Shown one piece after another: positions 35,891-43,436 of a stretch of DNA of 64,000 nt. Both the position numbers and the translations under genes were made by a program. The notes beneath the pieces were generated by a model. That model was not told the origin of the DNA and did not search any database. It saw only the letters and a program-made list of their open reading frames with translations. Source of the DNA: Marisediminitalea lipolytica. Lineage in GTDB: Bacteria > Pseudomonadota > Gammaproteobacteria > Enterobacterales > Alteromonadaceae. Within the stretch, counting starts at the first letter, position 1. Each line of letters begins with the position of its first letter. The stretch lies in the NCBI RefSeq assembly GCF_001758465.1, contig NZ_MJIC01000014.1, positions 62,001-126,000 on the forward strand. Direction: 5' to 3'.

Positions 35891-35986
35891 CGACAAGATG
35901 TAAAGATAACCACTTAGCTGAAAGCCGGCGCTGACTATGCTCAAAAACTTAACAGCAACGTTGACTTTGCAGTAAAGCCTGCAAGC

Positions 35987-36961
35987 TTAATAGGGAATTA
36001 GAGACAGCGGCGGTTCTTGCAATGCAGCAAACTGCTCCTTCAATGCCAGGATTTGCTGTTCCCAGTAACGCTGTTCGGCAAACCACGGGAAAGCGCGCGG
36101 AAAGGCCGGATCCTGCCAGCGATCGGATAACCAGGCCATGTAGTGCACCATTCGCATGGCCCGCAGTGGTTCGATAAGAGCGAGTTCCCTGGTATCGAAC
36201 TCACAAAACTCTTCGTAGGCCTCAATTAAGGTTTCCAGCTGCATTTGTTGCTGTGCGCGATCACCATTTAGCATCATCCACAAATCCTGTACGGCGGGTC
36301 CCATGCGGCTATCGTCCAGATCGACGAACATAGGGCCGTCCCGCCATAGAATATTCCCGGCGTGACAATCGCCATGCAGACGGATTAATTCTCCGGGTTG
36401 ATATAGCTTCATGGTTAACTCAATAACCTGATCAAGAATCGTGAAAAACGCCGTGTGCAGATTCTCAGGCAGCAGCGAACTGGTTGCCAGTGTTTGCCGG
36501 GGCTTTATCAGAAAACTTTCAGTATCCATGGTAGGGCGATAGCTGAATGGTTGGCTGCTGGCCACCTTATGCATGCGGCCGATAAAACGGCCCATCCATT
36601 CAAGGTGGTCCAGATTGTCCAGCTCAAACTGCCTGCCGCCCACGGAGTTGAACAGGGCAAAGCGATATTGCTGGGCAAAATGCAACGTTTCACCATTATG
36701 AGACAGTGGAGCAACTACCGGAATCTCGGCGTCGGCCAACGCCTGGCTAAAGGCGTGTTCTTCCAGAATTTGTTCGTTAGTCCAGCGTTGTGGACGATAG
36801 AATTTCACCACATAGCGTTTTTGTTCATCACTTAAAAACTGGTATACCCGGTTTTCGTAACTGTTTAACGCCAGTAGTCCTGATTGTGGAAAAATGCCGC
36901 ACTGTTCGAGTGCGGCAAGGATCATATCGGGTGACAGTTCGGCAAAAGTAAAGTCACTCAC
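35987..36961 (-). CDS. srkA: Stress response serine/threonine kinase SrkA (YihE/RdoA)
   Basis: Aminoglycoside-phosphotransferase-fold Ser/Thr kinase of 324 aa that, in E. coli, protects against stress-induced death. ENRVYQF and VVKFYRP form the nucleotide lobe with its Lys, RLHGDCHAGNILWRDG is the catalytic loop with Asp and Asn, and FVDLDDSRMGPAVQDLWM is the metal-binding DxD region. It starts 12 bp after the ccoG stop, so ccoG-srkA probably form one transcript. Confidence 0.95.
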   Translation of the reverse strand: MSDFTFAELSPDMILAALEQCGIFPQSGLLALNSYENRVYQFLSDEQKRYVVKFYRPQRWTNEQILEEHAFSQALADAEIPVVAPLSHNGETLHFAQQYRFALFNSVGGRQFELDNLDHLEWMGRFIGRMHKVASSQPFSYRPTMDTESFLIKPRQTLATSSLLPENLHTAFFTILDQVIELTMKLYQPGELIRLHGDCHAGNILWRDGPMFVDLDDSRMGPAVQDLWMMLNGDRAQQQMQLETLIEAYEEFCEFDTRELALIEPLRAMRMVHYMAWLSDRWQDPAFPRAFPWFAEQRYWEQQILALKEQFAALQEPPLSLIPY

Positions 36962-36973
36962 ATTAAGGCCTGT

Positions 36974-38407
36974 TTATCGGTAGAGGAATTTCGATGGCTC
37001 GCTGACCTCAACAACAGTACCGTCTTTTTCGGTGGTCGAAACATTAAAGTAAATTTCGGTTACCCTTTCAGACAGGTTATAGGGATCAGTCGCGACAGAG
37101 ACAGGCAGGCTGTACACTTCGCCGCCACCAACGGTAACAACTTGCTCACCAATGTACTTGTATTCCGGTAAACCTTCTACTTTTATTGTATAAGTGTGTT
37201 CGGTTTGTGATTTATTGAGGACTTTTAAGGTATAAACATTCTCAATCTGGCCATCCATATTTTCACGATACAGCGAATTGCGGTCGCGGATAATATCTAC
37301 TTCCAGCGGCACACGGGTGACGATGTCAGCGATAAGCAGACCACACATCACCATTAATACAACCAGGTAGCCAACCAGTTTCGGACGTACGATATGCGTT
37401 GTACCGCCAGCCAGCTCATGTTCGGAAGTAAAGCTGATAAGGCCTTTAGGGTATTCCATTTTTTCCATCACGCCATTACAGGCATCAACACAAGCACCAC
37501 AGTTGATGCACTCGTATTGCAAACCGTTGCGAATATCGATACCGGTTGGGCATACCTGTACGCAAAGGTTACAGTCGATACATTCGCCTAAGCCTTTGTC
37601 TGCCAAATCAGCGTGGGCCAGTTTCCGTGAACGCGGGCCACGTTGTTCGCCACGGCTAGCGTCGTAAGACACCGTAAAAGTATCTTTGTCGAACATCGCA
37701 GACTGAAAACGGGCATAAGGACACATGTGAGTACACATGATTTCGCGCATCCAACCGGCGTTACCATAGGTACAAACGGTAAAAAAGATAATCGCAAAGG
37801 TCGCCCAGAAGCTGGTATTAAAGGTGAAGAAATCAGCATACAGCTGAGTAACCGGCGTAAAATAACCGACAAAAGTCAGCGCGGTTAACAGTGCTACTAA
37901 CACCCATGCGGTATGTTTAGCTGCCTTACGCCAGAATTTATCAAAATCCATAGGGCGTTCATCGAGTTTGATCCGCTTGTTACGGTTGCCCTCGAAAAAT
38001 TCTTCAAACCAGACGTAAATATACGTCCAGGTTGTTTGCGGGCACATGAATCCACACCATACCCGCCCTGCAAAAGTGGTCACAAAGAACAGTGCAAAGG
38101 CTGACACAATAAAGATATACGCCAGCATCGTGAGATCCTGCGGCCACAGCGTTAACGAAAAAATGGTAAATCGCTGGTCGACGATGTTGAGCAGTACTGC
38201 CTGGTGGCCGTCGTATTGAATCCACGGAATTGCCACAAACAGCGCTATAAAAAAGAATCCGAAGAAACGACGAAAGTTTTCCAGCGGGCCTTTTACCGAG
38301 CGCACATAAATGCGACTGCGAGCGTTATAGCGTTTGGATTCATCGAGCTTTTCGGGTTTGTGAACTTTTACCGGGGTAACATTTTTCACCGGGATCTGGT
38401 CGTTCAT
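36974..38407 (-). CDS. ccoG: Cytochrome c oxidase accessory protein CcoG (FixG/RdxA)
   Basis: Membrane iron-sulfur protein of 477 aa that reduces copper for assembly of cbb3-type oxidase. Several membrane segments (IALFVAIPWIQYDG, MLAYIFIVSAFALFFVTTF, WVLVALLTALTFVGYF, ATFAIIFFTVCTYG and one near 345-365) surround a double [4Fe-4S] ferredoxin region with CIDCNLCVQVCP and CINCGACVDAC. A CGFMCPQTTW and CTHMCPYARFQ pair hold extra Cys. A C-terminal IG-like periplasmic domain (FixG_C) follows. The ccoNOPQ genes are not in the window. The promoter carries an FNR-type site. Confidence 0.95.
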   Translation of the reverse strand: MNDQIPVKNVTPVKVHKPEKLDESKRYNARSRIYVRSVKGPLENFRRFFGFFFIALFVAIPWIQYDGHQAVLLNIVDQRFTIFSLTLWPQDLTMLAYIFIVSAFALFFVTTFAGRVWCGFMCPQTTWTYIYVWFEEFFEGNRNKRIKLDERPMDFDKFWRKAAKHTAWVLVALLTALTFVGYFTPVTQLYADFFTFNTSFWATFAIIFFTVCTYGNAGWMREIMCTHMCPYARFQSAMFDKDTFTVSYDASRGEQRGPRSRKLAHADLADKGLGECIDCNLCVQVCPTGIDIRNGLQYECINCGACVDACNGVMEKMEYPKGLISFTSEHELAGGTTHIVRPKLVGYLVVLMVMCGLLIADIVTRVPLEVDIIRDRNSLYRENMDGQIENVYTLKVLNKSQTEHTYTIKVEGLPEYKYIGEQVVTVGGGEVYSLPVSVATDPYNLSERVTEIYFNVSTTEKDGTVVEVSEPSKFLYR

Positions 38408-38446
38408 TGCGCTACCTTTATCTGTGCTGATTATGATTACGGCAGC

Positions 38447-38487
38447 AGTATAGCAATCGTATATTAATTTTATTTAATATAGATCAA
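38447..38487 (-). promoter_or_regulatory. FNR-type site with class II spacing upstream of ccoG
   Basis: TTGAT-CTAT-ATTAA on the minus strand (38474-38487) matches 9 of 10 positions of the FNR/Anr consensus TTGAT-N4-ATCAA. A TATACT -10 box is at 38447-38452. A start about 7 nt past the -10 puts the FNR site centre near -41, the classic activating position. Confidence 0.7.
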
Positions 38488-38689
38488 TCGCAGTCTGATT
38501 CGCCGCGGGCGGTAGTGTAACGTATTTTACCTGTGTACACACATGGTGCCATGTTAAGGATTATTGGTTTAGGTCAAAAATGGCAGATTTTTCACAGGCT
38601 ATTACTCTTAATAACTAAGTATAAAAGTCATCACTTAACATCACAGAAGAATTGGTTAAACTGATCTCACTAGTTTGGGAGAGGTAAAA

Positions 38690-39064
38690 ATGTTTCGTTC
38701 GTTCGCTGTCATCATTGAAATCGCTATTTTGGTAGTGGTATTGCAGCTACCCTTTGTTCAGTATTTATTTTCTGACGTGCAAAATTCGTTGAGTCATTGG
38801 ATGGAAGAAATTGCGACCAGGGAAGAGCGACAACAACTTGCCGAAATAAAAGGTAAACTGGAAGTACAATATTCTGCTATGCGTCCGTCTCAGCAAGAGT
38901 ACTTTGATGCTGTGCTTTCTTCACGAGCGCGCACTATTCAGTTTTATGATGCGTATTGTGAAAACTCCGATCGGAATCCTTACATATTCGGTGTGACACT
39001 CCACTCCTTTTGTTCAGAACTCCGCAGTTCGCCGGTAATTCATGTGCCGGAGAGGGACTCTTAA
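38690..39064 (+). CDS. Small membrane-anchored protein of unknown function
   Basis: A 124-aa protein not recognised. One N-terminal membrane segment (SFAVIIEIAILVVVLQLPFVQYLF, about 4-27) is followed by a charged helix with coiled-coil character (WMEEIATREERQQLAEIKGKLEV) and a C-terminal region with two Cys (YCENSDRN, HSFCSELR). It is probably tethered with the rest in the periplasm or cytoplasm. The ATG at 38690 has a strong GGGAGAGG ribosome binding site. Confidence 0.7.
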   Translation: MFRSFAVIIEIAILVVVLQLPFVQYLFSDVQNSLSHWMEEIATREERQQLAEIKGKLEVQYSAMRPSQQEYFDAVLSSRARTIQFYDAYCENSDRNPYIFGVTLHSFCSELRSSPVIHVPERDS

Positions 39065-39224
39065 GGACACCTGTTCAGAAGCTGTTCAGTTTAACTGTGA
39101 TACGGTACGTTATAGGATAGTATAAGACCTGGTCGACGACATCCTTTTGGTAACGGGTGCGCTAAAACCAGAAAAAAGCCGTATCTATTAATGTGATAAA
39201 CTGAATCGTATGGAGGTTTCCACA

Positions 39225-39779
39225 ATGAGAAACAAGTTCAAAACCCAATGGTTGGCTTGCCTGGTGGCGGTTTGTTTGTCTGGCGGGTACGCTAATGCGG
39301 CCACGGACAAGCCTGTCGAAAACCCGACTAACGAGTTGTCAAAAGTTAAAGTGACCTGGCAGGATCCGGCGGCTTATCGGGATATTCGCCCCAGTAATGA
39401 GTCTCGCAAAGGTTTTCGTAACAGAGTGTTTAAATCCCTGAGTAAGTATCTCAACGAACTGGCTGAAGCGTTGCCGCAAAACGAAACCCTTAGCTTAACC
39501 GTGACCGATCTGGATCTGGCCGGTGAAGTATGGCCGACTATGCGGGGTGGTGCGGCTGATATTCGGGTGGTCGATACACTGTACTTTCCGCGCATGGAAT
39601 TCAGTTATGAACTTAAGCAGGGTGACAAGGTAGTAAAATCCGCTCAGGTTGATTTAAAAGAAATGGCTTTCATGAACCGTATTAGCCGGGCCCGGAGTAA
39701 CGACGCGCTCCGTTACGAGAAAGACATGCTAAAACGGTGGTTCGATGAAGAATTCCAGGATACCCTGGCTAAAAATTAA
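39225..39779 (+). CDS. DUF3016-family exported protein
   Basis: A 184-aa protein with signal peptide (ANA-A) and the features of DUF3016: VKVTWQDPAAYRDIRP, RVFKSLSKYLNELAEALP, the LTVTDLDLAGEVWP core and the GGAADIRVVDTLYFPRM strand pair. Function unknown; family members are periplasmic in marine gammaproteobacteria. The ATG at 39225 is preceded by GGAGG; an in-frame ATG at 39210 is inside that site and unlikely. A terminator follows directly. Confidence 0.85.
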   Translation: MRNKFKTQWLACLVAVCLSGGYANAATDKPVENPTNELSKVKVTWQDPAAYRDIRPSNESRKGFRNRVFKSLSKYLNELAEALPQNETLSLTVTDLDLAGEVWPTMRGGAADIRVVDTLYFPRMEFSYELKQGDKVVKSAQVDLKEMAFMNRISRARSNDALRYEKDMLKRWFDEEFQDTLAKN

Positions 39780-39787
39780 AGCTTAAA

Positions 39788-39814
39788 AACAAGGCCGCGT
39801 TTAGCGGCCTTGTT
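39788..39814. terminator. Bidirectional terminator between DUF3016 and acyl-CoA dehydrogenase genes
   Basis: Perfect 11-bp stem AACAAGGCCGC / GCGGCCTTGTT with a GTTTA loop, between two convergent genes. Confidence 0.8.
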
Positions 39815-39839
39815 GCGTTATGGTTCGATTGATTGGTGC

Positions 39840-41600
39840 TTACAGATAGTCGTATTCACCGCCCTGAGGAGCCAGTAAGGTTTCTGCTGACTGTTGCAAT
39901 GCGGATTTGTGAGCCTGTGCTCTGGGCAGAATACGTTGCACATAGAAATCACGGGTTTTTTGCTTACCCGCTGCAACCACCGGATTATCAGCAGTCGCCG
40001 CTGCATCGGCCATGGAATACCACAAAACGCCTAACAGGCAGTAGCCGCTGTAGGCCAGGTAATCACAGGCACCGCCAGCGGCTTCAACCGCAGAATAGCC
40101 TTTGACTTCAAGTGAAGTTTGATACCACTGCTCGAGTAATTCCGCCGCCTCTGCTTTGGTTTTAAGGTCTGTCATCTTATCGGTCAGCTCAGCAAACGCG
40201 GTGCGGGTCAAGCCAAGCAAATCGCCGCGGTCACGGGTGAGCTTACGGCCAATCAAGTCGAGGGACTGGATACCATTGGTGCCTTCGTACAGCATTGCAA
40301 TGCGCACATCCCGCATAAGCTGTTCCATTCCCCATTCGCGAATATAGCCGTGACCACCAAACACCTGAATGCCAAGACTGGTGGTTTCCAAACCTGCATC
40401 GGTCATAAAGGCTTTACAAATGGGCGTTAAGAACTGCAACACACCTTCGGCGTTGTCGTGGGCGTCGCCCGAACTATTGTGGGCAATATCCATATATTTA
40501 GCGTAAAGCATTGCCAGTGCCCGGTTACCTTCTGTGAGGGCTTTTTGGGTAAGCAGCATACGGGCAATGTCGGGCTGATAGACGATGGCATCAGCCTTGG
40601 CTTCAGGCTGTTGCACGCCTTGAGGGGCGCGGGATTGCAGGCGTTCACGGGCGTAAGTTAAAGCGCCCTGAAAAGAGGCCTCTGCGGCACCTAAGCCTTC
40701 AAGACCAACCTGAAACCTGGCATCATTCATCATGGTAAACATACAAGCCAGACCGCAGTGTGGTTCGCCCACTAGCCAGCCTTTTGCGCCGTCAAAATTC
40801 ATTACGCAGGTAGGACTGGCCTTAATACCCATTTTCTTTTCCAGTGCACTGGGCACCGCGGCATTTCTTTCGCCGGGTTCACCCGCTTCATTGACCAGAA
40901 ACTTGGGTACCAGGAAAAGGCTGATGCCTTTTACACCGGGGGGAGCGTCAGGTAAACGGGCCAGTACCATATGAATGATATTATCGGTCCAGTCATGGTC
41001 ACCGGCGGTAATGAAGATTTTGCTCCCGGTGATGCAGTAACTGCCATCGTCATTGGGCTCGGCTTTGGTGGCGAGCAGGCTTAAGTCGCTGCCGGCCTGT
41101 GGCTCGGTAAGGTTCATGGTACCGGTCCATTCACCGCTGACCAGTTTTTCCAGATAAATAGCCTTGAGTTCATCACTGGCGTGTTTGGTTACTGCCAGTA
41201 CGGCACTCTCGGTGAGCATGGAGGTTAAGCGCCAGCTAAGACTGGCCGAATTCAGCATTTCATGCACCGGCACGGCCATAGAGTAAGGCAGGCCCTGACC
41301 ACCGTATTCGATATCGCCAAGCATGGCATTCCAGCCATTTTCTACATAACTTTGGTACGCGGCGGCAAAGCCGTCAGGGGTAACCACCTGACCATTGTTG
41401 AGTTTACAACCCTGTTCGTCACCTTCACGGTTTAATGGCGCGACTACATCCGTAGCAAACCTGCCACCTTGCTCAATAACTTCCAACGCCAAATCGGCGT
41501 CGAACTCATCGAGTCCTAACGACTGATATAACTCGTCGATCTTGAGCCAGTCTTTGACTAAAAACGTAAAATCAGCGAGCGGCGGTGTGTATGCCGGCAT
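39840..41600 (-). CDS. Acyl-CoA dehydrogenase, long form with C-terminal extension
   Basis: FAD-dependent dehydrogenase of 586 aa for the first step of fatty-acid beta-oxidation. MNLTEPQAGSDLSLL is the FAD/substrate motif, and the catalytic Glu is in MLYEGTNGIQSLDLIGRK. The extra ~130 residues after that are the C-terminal domain of the long (~590 aa) proteobacterial type often encoded with FadE-like genes, distinct from the ~390 aa short form at 6305-7483. It has an AAGGAG ribosome binding site. Chain-length preference cannot be read. Confidence 0.93.
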   Translation of the reverse strand: MPAYTPPLADFTFLVKDWLKIDELYQSLGLDEFDADLALEVIEQGGRFATDVVAPLNREGDEQGCKLNNGQVVTPDGFAAAYQSYVENGWNAMLGDIEYGGQGLPYSMAVPVHEMLNSASLSWRLTSMLTESAVLAVTKHASDELKAIYLEKLVSGEWTGTMNLTEPQAGSDLSLLATKAEPNDDGSYCITGSKIFITAGDHDWTDNIIHMVLARLPDAPPGVKGISLFLVPKFLVNEAGEPGERNAAVPSALEKKMGIKASPTCVMNFDGAKGWLVGEPHCGLACMFTMMNDARFQVGLEGLGAAEASFQGALTYARERLQSRAPQGVQQPEAKADAIVYQPDIARMLLTQKALTEGNRALAMLYAKYMDIAHNSSGDAHDNAEGVLQFLTPICKAFMTDAGLETTSLGIQVFGGHGYIREWGMEQLMRDVRIAMLYEGTNGIQSLDLIGRKLTRDRGDLLGLTRTAFAELTDKMTDLKTKAEAAELLEQWYQTSLEVKGYSAVEAAGGACDYLAYSGYCLLGVLWYSMADAAATADNPVVAAGKQKTRDFYVQRILPRAQAHKSALQQSAETLLAPQGGEYDYL

Positions 41601-41725
41601 AACATTCTCCTTTGTTCAATCGAGTCTGATTGCTTGATGACCTAACCATACATTGCTTATAAGAATAGCAAAATGACATTGCTCAATAATCTTGCGCCAG
41701 CGCAAAAAAACAGCGTTATGGCTTT

Positions 41726-42106
41726 TTATTCGACAATGATGCTGTTTGATTCGGCAGATTGACCCGCGCCAACGAAGGCATCGCGTAAAGGCAATAAATC
41801 ATCTTTAAAGCGTAGTGCGTCGTCGTCAATGGTAAAGGGATTTACCCGAATTAATCCCGCCACTTCGATTTGTGCCCAGTCCGGGGCCGCGGCCTCGGTG
41901 GCCAGCGCTGTCATTGTTGGTTCACCGGTGCACTCAAAAACCGGCATGCCAGAAGCAGTGTAGGTGAGAAGTCGACCCACCTCGACATTAAAGCCGGTTT
42001 CTTCCCAGGTTTCGCGATGGGCGGCGCACCGGGGACTTTCGCCTGATTGTACGCCACCAGCGGGAAAATCCAGTTTGCCGGATAAACGGTGTTTTACCAG
42101 CAACAC
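41726..42106 (-). CDS. NUDIX hydrolase, 5' end unclear (possible frameshift)
   Basis: NUDIX pyrophosphohydrolase of at least 126 aa. The Nudix box is complete: GGVQSGE, then seven residues, then RETWEETGF. The GTG at 42106 would start inside the first beta strand (LLVKHRL) and has no ribosome binding site. The same frame stays open upstream to 42223 (including AAACLIRLNHT, the missing strand) but offers no ATG, GTG or TTG. An ATG at 42299 in the next frame opens 41 codons that look like a lipoprotein signal (LTAIFCVLTFFGC) and ends at 42174. A +1 shift would join them, so the gene may be frameshifted or mis-sequenced. Confidence 0.7.
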   Translation of the reverse strand: MLLVKHRLSGKLDFPAGGVQSGESPRCAAHRETWEETGFNVEVGRLLTYTASGMPVFECTGEPTMTALATEAAAPDWAQIEVAGLIRVNPFTIDDDALRFKDDLLPLRDAFVGAGQSAESNSIIVE

Positions 42107-42365
42107 GGTGTGGTTGAGACGGATAAGACAAGCGGCGGCGTCAGCTTCAGTTACAGGCGTTTGGGTACTATCTTTATCTGCAACTGGGTGCAGAGGGAGG
42201 CACTGGTTGGCAACCGAAAAACGTTAAAACACAGAATATTGCTGTTAAACGCGCTCTTTTGAGCAGGTTATCGGGTAAAATTAGGCCATTCGTTAACATT
42301 TATTTTTAATTTCCAGTGCCTGCATATTTGTACAATCTGCGGGCGCTAGTATAGCAGGATTCATT

Positions 42366-43433
42366 ATGGCATTGGGTAAAAAGCTATCGCCGCTGTTGCT
42401 TGGTTTGGTGTTACTTATTGGTTTACTGGCTTTTCTCAACTGGCCGCAGGAGCAGACCGGGCAGCGTCCGGCGAAAAAACTGACGCCGGTTAAGGTGTAT
42501 CAGGTCACCAATCAACTTTTTCCGATAACCATTGATGCCCTGGGCACGGCTAAAGCCAATGAATCCGTAACGCTAACCGCCCAGGTGGCAGATACCGTTA
42601 CCCGTGTATTGTTTGACGATGGTGACAAGGTAAAAGCCGGTCAATTGCTGGTGCAGTTAAACAATAAAGAAGAAATTGCCAGAGTGGCGCAGTTACAGGT
42701 TAGCCTGGAAGAGGCCAAACGTCAGTTAAGCCGGATTAACAACCTCGCTAAATCCAGCGCCGCCTCGGAGCAATTGCTGGACGAACAGCAGGCGTTGGTG
42801 AAATCGCTGGAAGCGCAAATTGCTGTAGCCAATGCACAATTGGACGATTTACAGATAAAGGCCCCTTTTAGCGGTCGTTTGGGTATTCGTCGTATCAGCG
42901 TGGGTTCTCTGGTGCGTCCGGCTGACGAAATTACCACGCTGGATGATATCAGTGTGGTAAAAGTTGATTTTAACGTGGCAGAAAACCATCTGGCGAGTAT
43001 GGCCATTGGCCAGAAAGTGACGGCGACCTCTGTGGCATATCCTGGTCGTGAGTTCAGCGGCGAAATAGCGGCTATGGATTCTCGTATCGATCCGGTTACC
43101 CGGTCCATGCTGTCCCGGGCTGTAATTAACAATCCTGACTCAGCACTGCGTCCCGGTATGCTTATGCAGGTGACTATCGAAAAGCAGGTGCTTGATACGT
43201 TGGTGGTGCCAGAAGAAGCGCTGGTGCCCAATGCAGACAAGCAATTTGTGTATGTGGTAGCAGAAAATAACGTGGTTTCTGAGCGCGAAGTTATCGTGGG
43301 TGAGCGTCGTCCTGGCTGGGTTCAGATAGTAAAAGGCCTTAATCGCGGCGAGCAAATTATTGTGGAAGGCACACTGCGGGTGCGTGATGGCTCCGAGGTG
43401 AGAGTGCTGAATCGCGATACGTTGGAGAGCTAA
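42366..43433 (+). CDS. RND efflux pump membrane-fusion (adaptor) protein
   Basis: HlyD/AcrA-type periplasmic adaptor of 355 aa. One N-terminal membrane segment (LSPLLLGLVLLIGLLAFL) is followed by a lipoyl half (GTAKANESVTLTAQVADTVTRVLFDDGDKV), a coiled-coil hairpin (about 108-160), the second lipoyl half (IKAPFSGRLGIRRISVGSLV) and beta-barrel/membrane-proximal domains (RPGMLMQVTIE, LVVPEEAL). It begins 3 bp before the transporter gene. No outer-membrane TolC-like gene is nearby, so it probably uses one encoded elsewhere. Confidence 0.93.
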   Translation: MALGKKLSPLLLGLVLLIGLLAFLNWPQEQTGQRPAKKLTPVKVYQVTNQLFPITIDALGTAKANESVTLTAQVADTVTRVLFDDGDKVKAGQLLVQLNNKEEIARVAQLQVSLEEAKRQLSRINNLAKSSAASEQLLDEQQALVKSLEAQIAVANAQLDDLQIKAPFSGRLGIRRISVGSLVRPADEITTLDDISVVKVDFNVAENHLASMAIGQKVTATSVAYPGREFSGEIAAMDSRIDPVTRSMLSRAVINNPDSALRPGMLMQVTIEKQVLDTLVVPEEALVPNADKQFVYVVAENNVVSEREVIVGERRPGWVQIVKGLNRGEQIIVEGTLRVRDGSEVRVLNRDTLES

Positions 43434-43436
43434 ACT

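Larger units (their letters stand above)
35296..35986. other. 691-bp gene-free interval between btuB and srkA
   Basis: Contents from left to right: the btuB leader and ribosome binding site, the cobalamin riboswitch, a TATAAT -10 box, about 100 bp of AT-rich sequence with nothing recognisable, the nested palindromic element, and about 95 bp of plain sequence ending at the srkA stop. Confidence 0.8.

Noticed and set aside
35678-35944. An 88-codon minus-strand frame across the palindromic element
   Set aside because: It is produced by GC-rich hairpins; no ribosome binding site, no family resemblance, and the stems explain the sequence better.
39068-39086. Two tandem CTGTTCAG octamers upstream of the DUF3016 gene
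   Set aside because: Too short and isolated to call an operator; no matching copies near other genes.
42722-43240. A 172-codon minus-strand frame inside the RND adaptor gene
   Set aside because: Ser/Thr-rich low-complexity translation typical of an antisense shadow; the plus-strand adaptor is intact.
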